Notes: generated by a model not told the origin, from the sequence alone. A stretch of 64,000 nucleotides of DNA from Fibrisoma montanum (GCF_003583365.1 NZ_QXED01000002.1:124001-188000), one strand, 5' to 3'. Shown: positions 17,100 to 26,461, counted from the stretch's first letter. Numbers and translations: made by a program.

Positions 17100-17690
17100 T
17101 TAGTCGATCGGTTGCAACGTACTCATGGCCACGTCCATTACCGCCTGCATAGCCGACAGGTCCGGGCGGGCCCGGCTCATAACCTTCAAGCCCGTAAACG
17201 TCGTGAATAAGAAACGGGCCAGATCAGCCGCCGAATGTGCCCGGTTGATACTGCCTTCCCGCTGACCGCGCTCAATAACCTGCCGGAGCCGCTCTTCAAA
17301 CGTTCGTTGATTGGCGGCAACAATCCGGGCAATTGCCGGGTCATGCGGGGCCAGCTCAATCGTAGCATTGACAAGGAAGCACCCTTTTTGCTGCGGATCA
17401 TCGACCGATTGCCGAATGCCACCGGTAAACAAATCCCGTAGCAGGTCGATGGCCGGCCGAGACTGATCCATCCACTGACAAAAGCCGTTGTGTTCGGCAT
17501 CGCGGTAGTGTTCCAGCGCTTTTATGTACAACTCGCGCTTGTCGCCGTAGGTGTCGTACAGACTGGCGCGGTTGATCCCGAGTCCATCCACCAGGTCCTG
17601 CACGGACGTAGCTTCGTAGCCCCGGCACCAGAACAGGTTCACGGCTTTCTGCAGAACGGCTTCTTCGTCAAATGCTTTGGGTCGCGGCAT
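17100..17690 (-). CDS. TetR/AcrR family regulator
   Basis: A 196-residue TetR-type repressor. The start is the ATG at 17690 (MPRPKAFDEEAVLQKAVNLF); the longer frame upstream has no TetR character and would run over the operator. The helix-turn-helix is at about 22-50 (TSVQDLVDGLGINRASLYDTYGDK, given by its limits). The C-terminal part (GCFLVNATIELAPHDPAIARIV) matches the TetR group that often sits beside SDR enzymes and methyltransferases. It is downstream of the SDR gene on the same strand but has its own promoter with a palindrome over the start region. Three copies of that palindrome in this cluster point to this protein as their ligand. Confidence 0.9.
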   Translation of the reverse strand: MPRPKAFDEEAVLQKAVNLFWCRGYEATSVQDLVDGLGINRASLYDTYGDKRELYIKALEHYRDAEHNGFCQWMDQSRPAIDLLRDLFTGGIRQSVDDPQQKGCFLVNATIELAPHDPAIARIVAANQRTFEERLRQVIERGQREGSINRAHSAADLARFLFTTFTGLKVMSRARPDLSAMQAVMDVAMSTLQPID

Positions 17691-17738
17691 ATACAGGAAT
17701 AGCTTAGTTATAACGGTCAGAGCTATAACTACACTACG

Positions 17739-17760
17739 TGGAATGTTCGTTCCAAAACTA
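17739..17760 (-). promoter_or_regulatory. Promoter and operator of the tetR gene at 17690
   Basis: On the minus strand a perfect TAGTTTTG -7 box (17753-17760) runs straight into the palindrome TGGAACGAACATTCCA (17739-17754). A repressor here would cover the -7/+1 region. No good -33 TTG is visible at the usual distance. Confidence 0.65.
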
Positions 17761-17771
17761 CGCAAAAAAAA

Positions 17772-18530
17772 TTATAGCGTCACCATACCACCGTCGGCGA
17801 TGAGTTCGGCACCGAGCACAAACGACGAGTCGTCGGAAGCGAAGAACACGGCTATTTTGGCGATTTCGTCCGGCGAGCCGAACCGGCCCAGGGGTACCTG
17901 CCCAACGATGCTTTGACCCATCTGTTGAAGCTGCTCTTCGGAAATCTGCAGTTTTTCGACGCTGTGCATGGGCGTAACGACCGGGCCGGGGCTAACGGCA
18001 TTGACCCGAATCCGACGCGGCAGCAACTCAGCCGACAGGTTGCGTACCAGCGAAATCAGGGCGGCTTTGCTGGCTGCGTAGGCGCTGGCGCCGGGCATAC
18101 CCATGTGCGCATTGACGGAGGTGTTCAGCAAGATGGAACCGCCCGCGGGCATCAGTGGCAAGATGCTCTGGATGGTAAAGTAAGCGCCTTTGAAGTTGAT
18201 GTCCATGTTGTAATCAAACACATCCTCGGTCATGGCGTCAATCGGCGCAAATTTGCCAACCCCTGCGTTGACGAACAGCACATCAACCCGTTCGGTAATA
18301 GCTGTAACCTGATCGCCCAGTTGCCGGATGTCGGCCATGCTGCTGGCGTCTGAGACGATGCCGGTTACGTTCTCGCCGAGTTCCTGAGCTGCGTTCTGAA
18401 CGGAGTCGGCGTTACGACCGGTAATGATCACGTGTTCGGCTCCCTCGGCCAGAAATGCCTGAGCGGTGGCAAAGCCAATGCCGCTGTTACCGCCCGTAAT
18501 GACGGCGATTTTTCCTTGTAAGCGATTCAT
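17772..18530 (-). CDS. SDR-family oxidoreductase (complete active site)
   Basis: A 252-residue classical short-chain dehydrogenase. The cofactor motif GGNSGIG (residues 13-19), NAG (about 88-90), the catalytic Ser in LLNTSVNAH and the YAASK motif (about 149-153) are all present, and the C-terminus ends in the usual ADGGMVTL. It should reduce a ketone or oxidise an alcohol with NAD(P); the substrate is open. It lies 30 bp after the methyltransferase gene on the same strand and 81 bp before the TetR gene, and is probably transcribed from the doubly operated promoter at 19.2 kb. Confidence 0.92.
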   Translation of the reverse strand: MNRLQGKIAVITGGNSGIGFATAQAFLAEGAEHVIITGRNADSVQNAAQELGENVTGIVSDASSMADIRQLGDQVTAITERVDVLFVNAGVGKFAPIDAMTEDVFDYNMDINFKGAYFTIQSILPLMPAGGSILLNTSVNAHMGMPGASAYAASKAALISLVRNLSAELLPRRIRVNAVSPGPVVTPMHSVEKLQISEEQLQQMGQSIVGQVPLGRFGSPDEIAKIAVFFASDDSSFVLGAELIADGGMVTL

Positions 18531-18560
18531 AAGTAGTGGTTTTAAGAAAAGAATAAGACA

Positions 18561-19175
18561 TTACAATTTTAAAGCGATTAACCGGGTGACATGCGCCGGG
18601 CCGTGGTGATACGCTCCCTCCGCCAGCGTAATCGACTCGTTGTTGAGTTGTTGGATGGAAAAACCCTCCGCAAAAACGGCGCGCAACTCCTCGACGGTAT
18701 AGCAAAACTCTGGCGCGTTGGGCCCACCCGACGGATTTCCGATTTGCCTGGGGTGAAAGCCCTCAAGAATCAGCGTGCCGCCTGGTTTAAGTAACCCGGC
18801 AAAGCGGACCAGCATGTCACGACGTGGAGCAGGGGCAAGGTGTACGTAGATCAATGCCAGCGCATCATAGCGCGTCTGGGTATCAAACGTGAGTAGATCC
18901 GCTAGTTCGTAGCCGATGCTGACACCCCGTTGGGCCGCCAGCCGGAGGGCTTTCTGCCGACCTTCTTCGCTGAAGTCAAAGGCGTCAACGTGCCAGCCCT
19001 GCGATGCCGCATAGACTGCATTACGGCCTTCACCTTCGGCGGGCAGCAGTAAGTGCCCCGGCTGAAGTGAACGTAGTGCCTGAGCGAAAAACTGGTTGGG
19101 CTGCGTACCGTACACAAACTCGGCCTCGCTGTATCGATCGTCCCAGAAGCGATTCGCCTGAAAGGGTGCCTGCAT
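18561..19175 (-). CDS. Class I SAM-dependent methyltransferase (TehB/thiopurine-type)
   Basis: A 204-residue SAM-dependent methyltransferase. The N-terminus FWDDRYSEAEFVYGTQPNQF and the glycine-poor motif I (LLPAEGEGRNAVYAA) are those of the small TehB/TPMT-like detoxification group; motif LKPGGTLILEGF is near 135. I start it at the ATG at 19175 because the longer frame would translate through the operators and -7 box. It is first in a methyltransferase-SDR pair under the TetR protein encoded next to it. Such sets often respond to toxic small molecules, which is inference. Confidence 0.85.
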   Translation of the reverse strand: MQAPFQANRFWDDRYSEAEFVYGTQPNQFFAQALRSLQPGHLLLPAEGEGRNAVYAASQGWHVDAFDFSEEGRQKALRLAAQRGVSIGYELADLLTFDTQTRYDALALIYVHLAPAPRRDMLVRFAGLLKPGGTLILEGFHPRQIGNPSGGPNAPEFCYTVEELRAVFAEGFSIQQLNNESITLAEGAYHHGPAHVTRLIALKL

Positions 19176-19178
19176 TTT

Positions 19179-19228
19179 AGAATGATTGTTCTGAAACAAA
19201 GGTAAACGTATTAGAACGAGCATTCCAA
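19179..19228 (-). promoter_or_regulatory. Promoter with two TetR-type operators before the methyltransferase
   Basis: On the minus strand TTG (19226-19228), a 21-nt spacer and a perfect TACCTTTG (19197-19204) make a full promoter. One operator, TTGGAATGCTCGTTCTAA (core 19213-19226), covers the -33 side. The other, AGAACAATCATTCT (19179-19192), covers the start point, 4 nt before the ATG. The first differs from the tetR operator at only two of 14 core positions. Confidence 0.75.
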
Positions 19229-19264
19229 ATAAAACATCGAAAATTTTAAATGTAACGCGGACCG

Positions 19265-19921
19265 TTACTTTTCGATCGACCAGCGAAACCGCTTGAAATG
19301 ATTTTTGAGATTTTTAGCGAGAAAGGGGTGATTGACCAATTGATCCATTCGTTCGGAATTGGCGCTGCGTGAAAAATAGACCTCAGCAACATCGCGGATA
19401 CTCAGGCTGCGGTCCGGTTCTTCTTCCAGCGTAATGGAATCCCCAGCCTGTACATCGCCTTCGTCCAGAACCCGGAAATAAATGCCACAGCGCATGGCGT
19501 TGCTGAATGTCCTGACCATACTGCGGTCGTTGAACCGGGCGTTCAGCTTGAAACATGGAAAGCGGGGCTGCGCTACCTGTAGCCGGGCGCTGCCAACCCG
19601 GTAAACACTGCCGATGTAAACAACCGGATCCGGAAGTCCGTCGGTAGTCAGGTTTTCGCCGAACAGGCCGTAGGTCCAGTCAGGCCAGTCGAGCTGCTGT
19701 TTCCAGTAGGCGTAATGGTCGATGTCATAGGCGTACACGGCTTTATCAGGCCCGCCGTGTACGCTGAGATCGGCCTGCTGATCACCGGCTACGTTCAGCC
19801 GGCTGATACGTAGCCGTGTCGTCACCGGGGATTTAAAGATGCCGGTGCTAACCGGTTTGCCCTGCCACTCAATCACCTGGGGCAGCCCTACGTTGACAGA
19901 AACGATACGTTGCATTTCCAA
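19265..19921 (-). CDS. MOSC-domain protein (YiiM-like)
   Basis: A 218-residue MOSC-domain protein with a C-terminal three-helix segment, like E. coli YiiM. The MOSC hallmarks are LSVHGGPDKAVYAYD (about 53-67), YGLFGENLTT and QPRFPCFKL with the conserved Cys near 124. MOSC proteins are molybdenum-cofactor sulfur carriers or reductases of N-hydroxylated compounds; YiiM itself acts on 6-N-hydroxylaminopurine. No molybdenum-cofactor gene is nearby. The start could be the ATG two codons further in. Confidence 0.88.
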   Translation of the reverse strand: MEMQRIVSVNVGLPQVIEWQGKPVSTGIFKSPVTTRLRISRLNVAGDQQADLSVHGGPDKAVYAYDIDHYAYWKQQLDWPDWTYGLFGENLTTDGLPDPVVYIGSVYRVGSARLQVAQPRFPCFKLNARFNDRSMVRTFSNAMRCGIYFRVLDEGDVQAGDSITLEEEPDRSLSIRDVAEVYFSRSANSERMDQLVNHPFLAKNLKNHFKRFRWSIEK

Positions 19922-20012
19922 AGACGAATGACACGTAACTTACTAAAAACAATCTGGGCAAAAGCAGGCGAACAGGATGGTTAGCCGGGTTTTACTCCCC
20001 AAAACAGGTATG

Positions 20013-21842
20013 TTAATACGACTGGAAGCTGTCCAGCCGTCGGTTCAGGTCAAAAGCGGCACTGATTAGCCCGAGGTGGGTGAACGCCTGCGGGAAATTG
20101 CCGAGGTGCTCACCGCGTTTGCCCAACTGCTCGGCAAACAAGCCCAGGTGGTTGGAGTACGACAGCATCTTCTCGAACAGCAGCCGGGCCTTGGAGAGTT
20201 GCCCCGCCCGCGACAGGCACTCGACGTACCAGAAACTACACATCGTGAAGGTTCCCTCTTCGCCTTCCAGCCCGTCGATGGCCCCCGAATCGAGCCGGTA
20301 GCGGTGCACCAGCGAGTCGGAGATGAGTTCGCGCTCGATTGCCTCCAGCGTGGAGAGCCAGCGGGGTTCGTGGGGATGGATGAACCGTACGAGCGGCATC
20401 AGCAGGGCGGACGCATCGAGTGCGTTGCCGCCTTTAAACTGCACAAACGCCTGTTTTTCTTCATTCCAGAAGTTGTCATAGACGTCGCGGTAGATCTCGT
20501 CGCGACTGGTGCGCCACCGGTCGATAGGCGAAGGAAACGAGCGGTGTTCCACCACTTTGATGGCCCGGTCGAGGGCTACCCAGCACATAAGCCGCGATTG
20601 CAGAAATTCACACTCCTGGCTACGTACCTCCCAGATGCCGTGGTCGGGCCGGCTCCAGTTATCGCAGACGAATTCGATCTGCCGCTCCATCTTCTTCCAG
20701 AAGGCGTAGGTGACGGCCCCGTGGTATTTGTCGTAGAGGTAAATCGAGTCCATCAGCTCCCCGTAGATATCGAGCTGAAACTGGGAATAGGCTGCGTTGC
20801 CGATGCGAACCGGGGCCGAGTTGCGGTAGCCGCTCAATTGATCCAGTTCCTCTTCGGGCAGCTCGCGTCGGCCGTCCAGCGTATACATGAGCTGAAGGGT
20901 TTCGCCGGCCTCGTCGATGGTATCAAGCTCCTGCTCAATCCAGTGCATAAAGGCCGCTGCTTCTTCCATGAACCCCAGGCGCAGGAACGCGTACATCGTG
21001 AAAGCCGCATCCCGAATCCAGGTAAAGCGGTAATCCCAGTTCCGGTTTCCGCCAATAACCGAGGGCAGACCAAAGGTCGGGGCGGCTACGGTCGACCCGA
21101 ACTGGAAAGACGTGAGTAGTTTCAGGGTCAGGGCAGACCGGTTGACCATTTCCCGCCAGCGCCCGGTATACTGCGATCGGCCAATCCAGGTTTTCCAGAA
21201 ATCGACGGTGGCTTCAAAATCGGTCGTAGTGTAGAAGTGAATGGCATCCTCTGCGCTCCGTATTTCGTCGTCCGACGAGGATTCGATTACAAAATGGGCT
21301 TGTTCCACTTCACTCAGCGTAAACTCCGCGTACACGTCCGGGCCGTCGATGGTCATCGGTACGTTGCTCATAAGCCGAAACGACGATTTTGGATTCGACA
21401 GGCTGGTGAACATGATTTCGTGCGGACCACCTTCGATGCGGTGTTCAGCGCGGGCGTAGTCGAACCGGGGCATGCACCGCATCCTGAACGGTACGTTACC
21501 GCGGGTGATCGATACCGTTCGTACCAGTACGCAGTTGCGTTCAGACGTTTTTACCGGCATAAAGTCGGTAATTTCGGCGACACCCGCTTCTGACAGGAAG
21601 CGCGTGACCAGTACGGTGGTATCGGGCAGATACAGCTGTTTGGTGTCAGCGTCGTCCAGCCGGGGGGTAATTTCAAACGTTCCGCCCCGCTCGGCATCCA
21701 GCATGGCGCCGAACAGACTCGGCGAGTCGAAGCGGGTGAAGCACATGAAATCGATGGAGCCCGACATGGAAACCAGCGCAATGGTGTGCAGATTACCAAT
21801 GATACCATAATTGCCGATGGGTTGATACGCCCCTTCGTTCAT
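20013..21842 (-). CDS. Glycoside hydrolase family 15 enzyme
   Basis: A 609-residue GH15 protein (glucoamylase/trehalase group), cytoplasmic as judged by the absence of a signal peptide. It has the N-terminal beta-sandwich (1-215, with IGNYGIIGNLHTIALVS) and the (alpha/alpha)6 barrel (NWDYRFTWIRDAAFTMYA at 268-285). The two carboxylates of the family are seen: Glu405 in HGIWEVRS and Glu571 in GLFAEQ. It should hydrolyse alpha-glucosidic bonds in trehalose, glucan oligomers or a related sugar. The next gene downstream on the chromosome runs away from it, so there is no clear operon. Confidence 0.92.
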   Translation of the reverse strand: MNEGAYQPIGNYGIIGNLHTIALVSMSGSIDFMCFTRFDSPSLFGAMLDAERGGTFEITPRLDDADTKQLYLPDTTVLVTRFLSEAGVAEITDFMPVKTSERNCVLVRTVSITRGNVPFRMRCMPRFDYARAEHRIEGGPHEIMFTSLSNPKSSFRLMSNVPMTIDGPDVYAEFTLSEVEQAHFVIESSSDDEIRSAEDAIHFYTTTDFEATVDFWKTWIGRSQYTGRWREMVNRSALTLKLLTSFQFGSTVAAPTFGLPSVIGGNRNWDYRFTWIRDAAFTMYAFLRLGFMEEAAAFMHWIEQELDTIDEAGETLQLMYTLDGRRELPEEELDQLSGYRNSAPVRIGNAAYSQFQLDIYGELMDSIYLYDKYHGAVTYAFWKKMERQIEFVCDNWSRPDHGIWEVRSQECEFLQSRLMCWVALDRAIKVVEHRSFPSPIDRWRTSRDEIYRDVYDNFWNEEKQAFVQFKGGNALDASALLMPLVRFIHPHEPRWLSTLEAIERELISDSLVHRYRLDSGAIDGLEGEEGTFTMCSFWYVECLSRAGQLSKARLLFEKMLSYSNHLGLFAEQLGKRGEHLGNFPQAFTHLGLISAAFDLNRRLDSFQSY

Positions 21843-21952
21843 ACGTACAGTGAATTAGGTGACCATAACGACGTACCGGACGAACCGGGTTTAGCCGCTA
21901 TCATTACCATTCAAGCGCTTTTATGGCCGTATGGTTTTGAAAAGCCCGAAAT

Positions 21953-23005
21953 TTACAGGGAATTACCAATGCCCACCAGAACAATCGAGATCAGAATCAC
22001 GATCAGTCCCGCCATAAAGGTGCGGAAGGTTCTGGACGATACGCCCGACCACTCCTTGAGATACAGCCCCCAAAGGTTGGCGGTCAGGATGATGGTCGCC
22101 ATGTGGGTGATCCACGACGATGCGCCGTTACCCAGTTTACTCTCGCCCATGCCGTAGAAGAAGAACTGCAGAAACCACATGGTTCCGGCGATGCCCGCAA
22201 ACAGAATGTTCGCTGTAATGGGCGTCTGGGGATTGGTGTAATCACGGAAGGTTCCGTTGCGGGCGTTGAGGTACATACACCACAGGAAGTTGGTCGTGAG
22301 GCCACCCCAGAGCAGCACGACGTAGGTTACATTGTTCTGAAACAACGGGTCGCTGCCCTGCCGGACAGCCTGGTCGGCCAGGGGCTCACCGGCTTCGATG
22401 CCGTAATTGAAGAACGCACTCAGGATGCCTGAAATAACGGCAATCACGAGCCCTTTGGTCAGGCTGAACTCTTTGACAGACGCTTTCTTTTCGGCATCGG
22501 TAAGTTCGGCTTCCTTCAGCATGCCGGCCCGGCCCGAGATGGCAATGCCGATCAGGCACACCAGTACGCCCAGCAGTACCAACCGGCCACCCGCCGAGCC
22601 CAGCATGTCGGTGAACGAGGCTTTACCCGCAACCGGGTGGAGGTTGTAGTAAATCGGTGGTACCAGCGCGCCAAAAGCGGAGGTGAAGCCCAGCACTACG
22701 GAGTTCCCCAGCGACATACCCAGAAAGCGAACCCCCAGGCCGTAGGTAAGTCCGCCGATGCCCCAGAGCAGGCCCATCAGAAACGTAATGGATTTGGTAC
22801 TCATGTCGGCGGAGGCAATGATACCCGTGAAGTCAGGAATAGTCAGATAAGCCGCCAAAGGTGGCACGATCAGCCAGGAAAAAAGGCCGCCGACAATCCA
22901 GTAACTCTCCCAGGACCAACCCCGAACCTTGTTGAAGGGCATGTAGAAGCTGCCCGAGAATCCGCCACCAATGGTGTGGTAAATGATGCCTAAAAGTACC
23001 TGCAT
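21953..23005 (-). CDS. rhaT: L-rhamnose/proton symporter RhaT
   Basis: A 350-residue protein with about ten membrane helices that resembles the RhaT family along its whole length (GIIYHTIGGGFSGSFYMPFNKVRGWSWESYW, limits residues 6-36; LLWGIGGLTYGLGVRFLGMSLGNSV). RhaT takes up L-rhamnose with a proton. No rhamnose catabolic gene (rhaA, rhaB, rhaD) is in the window, and the neighbour is a GH15 enzyme, so the exact sugar is less certain than the family. Confidence 0.88.
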   Translation of the reverse strand: MQVLLGIIYHTIGGGFSGSFYMPFNKVRGWSWESYWIVGGLFSWLIVPPLAAYLTIPDFTGIIASADMSTKSITFLMGLLWGIGGLTYGLGVRFLGMSLGNSVVLGFTSAFGALVPPIYYNLHPVAGKASFTDMLGSAGGRLVLLGVLVCLIGIAISGRAGMLKEAELTDAEKKASVKEFSLTKGLVIAVISGILSAFFNYGIEAGEPLADQAVRQGSDPLFQNNVTYVVLLWGGLTTNFLWCMYLNARNGTFRDYTNPQTPITANILFAGIAGTMWFLQFFFYGMGESKLGNGASSWITHMATIILTANLWGLYLKEWSGVSSRTFRTFMAGLIVILISIVLVGIGNSL

Positions 23006-23148
23006 GTACGTCGCTACGGTGGCGGTTAAACGCCTGGGTTGATAGGATATCGTTTAAAGTCAAAAACGTGTGTTTTCATACTGATCGTCGTAGCGGGAAA
23101 CCAGGACAACTTTTCGGTCAGGGCATCGAATTACGTCAACCTGGCTTC

Positions 23149-23194
23149 TGTGTATCACCCCAAACAACCTCTCAGGGGTTTGGAATGATACACA
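23149..23194. repeat. Stem-loop between RhaT and CDF genes
   Basis: TGTGTATCA (23149-23157) pairs with TGATACACA (23186-23194). After a two-base internal loop, CCAAAC (23160-23165) pairs with GTTTGG (23178-23183). No T-run follows on either strand. It lies downstream of the CDF gene and may stabilise or end its mRNA. Confidence 0.4.
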
Positions 23195-23217
23195 CAAAAG
23201 AAAGTGAGTAACGCCAA

Positions 23218-24153
23218 TCAGCAGTCGTCGGCCTTGCAGTCGTCGGCTGTTACCTCGGTTTCCAGCGTAGCGTGGCCGATGCTGCGGTGTTCGAGCCGGT
23301 GGCGGATGTCGTGCTTGAGAGCCGCTACCTGCGATGCGGTCAGGCCCGGTTGCAGCACAAGGTGGGCCGTCAACGCGTTTTCGGTCGTGCTCATCGCCCA
23401 GACATGGACGTGGTGGACATCGCGAACGCCCGCAACGGTCCGCAGGTCATTCATGACGGAGGTCAGATCGATAGTCGCCGGAACGCCGTCGAGGGAGAGC
23501 CGGACACTGTCGGAGAGCAGCTGCCAGGTTGAAACCAGAATCACGGCCGCCACAACCAGCCCCAGCGTTGGGTCGAGCCAGTACCAGCCCGTTGAGCCGA
23601 TAACGAGACCGCCGACCACTACGGCCAGTGAGACCAGGGCGTCGGCAACCAGATGCAGGTAAGCCGACTTGATGTTGAGGTCGTGCTCTTTGTCGCGGAA
23701 GAACAGCAGCGCTGATACGCTATTGACCACGATGCCAAGGCCTGCGATCCAGGCAATCGGCCCGCCCGGAATCGGTTCGGGATAGCGGAACCGCTGCACA
23801 CTTTCCCAGACGATAGCGCCGACCGCCACCAGCAGCAGGACCGCATTGATCAGCGACGCCAGCACGGTACTCTTGCGGTAGCCATACGTAAAGGTCTCGG
23901 TTCGGCGGACCTGCGCCAGTCGGAATGCCAGCAGGGACAGCAATAGCCCGGCTACGTCGCTTAGGTTATGCCCGGCGTCGGCTACCAGCGCCAGGGAGTT
24001 GTAGTAAAAACCCAGCCCGGCTTCGGCAACGACGTAGATGATGTTCAGCACCGCACCAATAATCAGGGCACGACTGACCGACGTCAGGGCTACCGGGCCG
24101 TGGCTATGACCGGCATGACCGTGGGTGTGCGTATGAGAATGATCGTGTGCCAT
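23218..24153 (-). CDS. Cation diffusion facilitator (CzcD/ZitB-type zinc exporter)
   Basis: A 311-residue CDF transporter that should export Zn(II), perhaps also Cd(II) or Co(II), in exchange for protons. The N-terminus is very His-rich (HDHSHTHTHGHAGHSHG). The metal-site motifs are HNLSD at 62-66 (TM2) and HLVAD at 166-170 (TM5), the His/Asp pairs typical of zinc-selective members. Six membrane helices precede a cytoplasmic ferredoxin-like domain; the tail ends DDCKADDC, possibly another metal ligand set. It starts 6 nt after the TonB receptor stop codon and is the last gene of a metal operon. Confidence 0.92.
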   Translation of the reverse strand: MAHDHSHTHTHGHAGHSHGPVALTSVSRALIIGAVLNIIYVVAEAGLGFYYNSLALVADAGHNLSDVAGLLLSLLAFRLAQVRRTETFTYGYRKSTVLASLINAVLLLVAVGAIVWESVQRFRYPEPIPGGPIAWIAGLGIVVNSVSALLFFRDKEHDLNIKSAYLHLVADALVSLAVVVGGLVIGSTGWYWLDPTLGLVVAAVILVSTWQLLSDSVRLSLDGVPATIDLTSVMNDLRTVAGVRDVHHVHVWAMSTTENALTAHLVLQPGLTASQVAALKHDIRHRLEHRSIGHATLETEVTADDCKADDC

Positions 24154-24159
24154 AGGTCT

Positions 24160-26391
24160 CTAGAGCTTTAACTTAAAACCGCCGTTAATGATTCGGCCAT
24201 CGGTTGGAGCGTAGATGTCGGTCACGAACGTAGGCTGTTGCGGGGCGCCTGTAACCAGCGGCTCAAACCGCGACTGCCGGACATCCAGGAAATTCTCGAA
24301 GTTGATGAACACACTGCCTTTCGTGTTCCGGCCCCAGCTCCACTTTTTCTCGATCATGTAGCCGATTGACCAGTACGGCCGCGTCAGACCGCCGTTTGAG
24401 CGCTGCTGCCGACCCGTATAGAATGCTTCGAACCCGGTTTTGAGCCGCTCGGTTTCGTAGAGCGTCGTCATGTAGAGCCGGTGTTTGGCCGTGAGCGGCA
24501 GGGCATCGCTGAGACCGTTATAATGCCGCTTGGTATCGATGAACGAGTACCCCAGAAATCCGTGGATGTCCTTATACACGACCCGGATGTTGGTTTCAAA
24601 GCCACGGGTATCGATGTGGCCACGGGCGTTGACGAGCTGCTGCGCCAGCGAGAATCCGATAAAATCCAGAATCACCGGACGATTCAGCCGGGTATAAAAA
24701 AATAACTGATTGATCGAGAGCGTCAGGTCATCGGTCAATTCGGTGCGGTAGTTGATGTCCCAGTTCAGCCCGGCCGACTCTTCCGACCGTACGTCGCGCA
24801 CGGACGTCAGGCGAATGTTCCGGAATGACTGTCGTTCGGCTTCTTCCGTAAACAGGGTCGGAGCTTTGTAGCCCAGCCCGCCACCCAGTCGGCTTGTCCA
24901 GTGTTCCGAGGCCCGGTAGAGCAGGGAAAAGCGGGGCAGCAAAAAGAACTCGGGAGCCTCGCGGTCCGACGTACTGTAGGGCCGTGTTGTGACGAGGTCG
25001 CCCCGCAGGCCGCTTTCGAGACTCAGCGTTGGCGATAAGGTCAGCGTGTTCTGGATGAAAAGCCCGGTTATGCCCTGTTGGTACACCAGCAGGTCCGGCG
25101 CACTGCTGCTCAGCCGGTTTTCGTTCCGAAACTCGTCGGTCCAGAGGTTGGCGCCAAAAATCCAGTCCGATTTTTCCCGGTGTTTGAAATAACTGACTTC
25201 CGAAAAGGTGGAAACCTGGTTACCGTCAAATCGGTAAAAACTGGACGCTGTGCCGGTGGCTACTCCGATCGACCGCCTGAATTGCGAGAAACTGTTCTTA
25301 ACGGTCAATGAAGCCGAATTGGCGAACCGTTTGTCCAGCCTGAACTGCGTCGCGACCCGTCGCGACTCGTTAGCTTCGGTGTATCCTTCGGCTGTCTGCT
25401 CCCGAATAACGGGAAGGAAACCGCCTGTTCGATCTTCATCGCTGTAGATCAGGCCGGCCGACACCGTCGTTGTTTCGTTCGGATACCAGAACAGTTTAGG
25501 CTGCAGGGTTGTCCGGCTGATCTGCGGAATGTCGGAAAACCGGTCGTTGTTGGGGTCGTAGGCCCGCTGCCGGTTGTGCGTGGCGTAGAGCGTAATGCCA
25601 AGTTTACCGTAGCGCTGCGCATAGTACCCGTTCAGGTCCAGCCCCAGCGCCGACGTACCATTGACCAGAAACGACAGCTCCCGCTCATCCGTTGGACTTT
25701 TCGTGATCAGGTTCACCAGCCCGGCAATGGCCCCACTGCCGTACAGCGTGGACTGGCAGCCTTTGATAACCTCAACCTGTTGTAGATTCAGGGGGGGAAT
25801 CTGCAGCAGGCTGAGCCCGCTGGCAAATCCGCTGTACAGCGGAAAACCATCCTGCAGCAGTTGCGTGTACCGGCCGTCGAGACCCTGAATCCGCAGCGTC
25901 GCGTTGGCCGATGTAACGGAGGTCTGCTGCACCTGAATGCCGGTGCTTTCGCGCAGAATAACCGAGATGTTACCGGGCTGCATATTGGCCTTTTCGTCCA
26001 GCTCTTCGCCGTCGATGATTTCGACCCGGGTAGGCTCGTCGGCTACGGCGCGGCCCGTTCGCGTAGAAGTGACAATCACTTCCTCCAGCTCCTCCTCCGA
26101 CGGGGCCATCGCGATCCGGAGCGTATCAGGTATGGGAATCGTAACCGGCTGCGTCAGGGTTTCGAACCCCACCCCTGATACCCGGATGCGCTGCGGACCG
26201 GCAGGTACGTTCCGGAGCGTCGCGTTGCCCGACTCATCCGTGACGGCACCATTGGTGGTGCCGAGCAGCAGAACGGCAGCACCGGGTATGGCTTGCTGGG
26301 TCAGGCGGTTCCGGACCTGGACCCGGAGCGAATCCTGCGCAAAGGCGCTTGTCGCAATACATAGTAATACGAATAAACAAACGTTTTTCAT
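24160..26391 (-). CDS. TonB-dependent receptor in a metal operon
   Basis: A TonB-dependent outer-membrane receptor of 743 residues. I start it at the ATG at 26391 (MKNVCLFVLLCIATSAFAQ), which gives a clean signal peptide; an upstream in-frame start adds a stretch unlike a signal. A CarboxypepD_reg-like domain (about 22-100) is followed by a plug with IISEGEELDEK-like acidic segment, YTQLLQDGFPLYSG and VEVIKGCQSTLYGSGAIAGLVN, then a barrel ending NGGFKLKL. The genes around it encode a Cys/His-rich exported protein and a CDF exporter, so a metal or metal chelate is the likely ligand. Confidence 0.87.
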   Translation of the reverse strand: MKNVCLFVLLCIATSAFAQDSLRVQVRNRLTQQAIPGAAVLLLGTTNGAVTDESGNATLRNVPAGPQRIRVSGVGFETLTQPVTIPIPDTLRIAMAPSEEELEEVIVTSTRTGRAVADEPTRVEIIDGEELDEKANMQPGNISVILRESTGIQVQQTSVTSANATLRIQGLDGRYTQLLQDGFPLYSGFASGLSLLQIPPLNLQQVEVIKGCQSTLYGSGAIAGLVNLITKSPTDERELSFLVNGTSALGLDLNGYYAQRYGKLGITLYATHNRQRAYDPNNDRFSDIPQISRTTLQPKLFWYPNETTTVSAGLIYSDEDRTGGFLPVIREQTAEGYTEANESRRVATQFRLDKRFANSASLTVKNSFSQFRRSIGVATGTASSFYRFDGNQVSTFSEVSYFKHREKSDWIFGANLWTDEFRNENRLSSSAPDLLVYQQGITGLFIQNTLTLSPTLSLESGLRGDLVTTRPYSTSDREAPEFFLLPRFSLLYRASEHWTSRLGGGLGYKAPTLFTEEAERQSFRNIRLTSVRDVRSEESAGLNWDINYRTELTDDLTLSINQLFFYTRLNRPVILDFIGFSLAQQLVNARGHIDTRGFETNIRVVYKDIHGFLGYSFIDTKRHYNGLSDALPLTAKHRLYMTTLYETERLKTGFEAFYTGRQQRSNGGLTRPYWSIGYMIEKKWSWGRNTKGSVFINFENFLDVRQSRFEPLVTGAPQQPTFVTDIYAPTDGRIINGGFKLKL

Positions 26392-26461
26392 TGAGTTGAA
26401 CGGATACAATGGAACAATCAGCCAGTAGATGACTGGCCGGAACAAAATCCATGAAAACCGT

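Noticed and set aside
20076-21119. 347-residue antisense frame over the GH15 gene
   Set aside because: The GH15 frame has catalytic residues and full family length; the antisense frame is low-complexity Arg/Val/Gly-rich shadow sequence.
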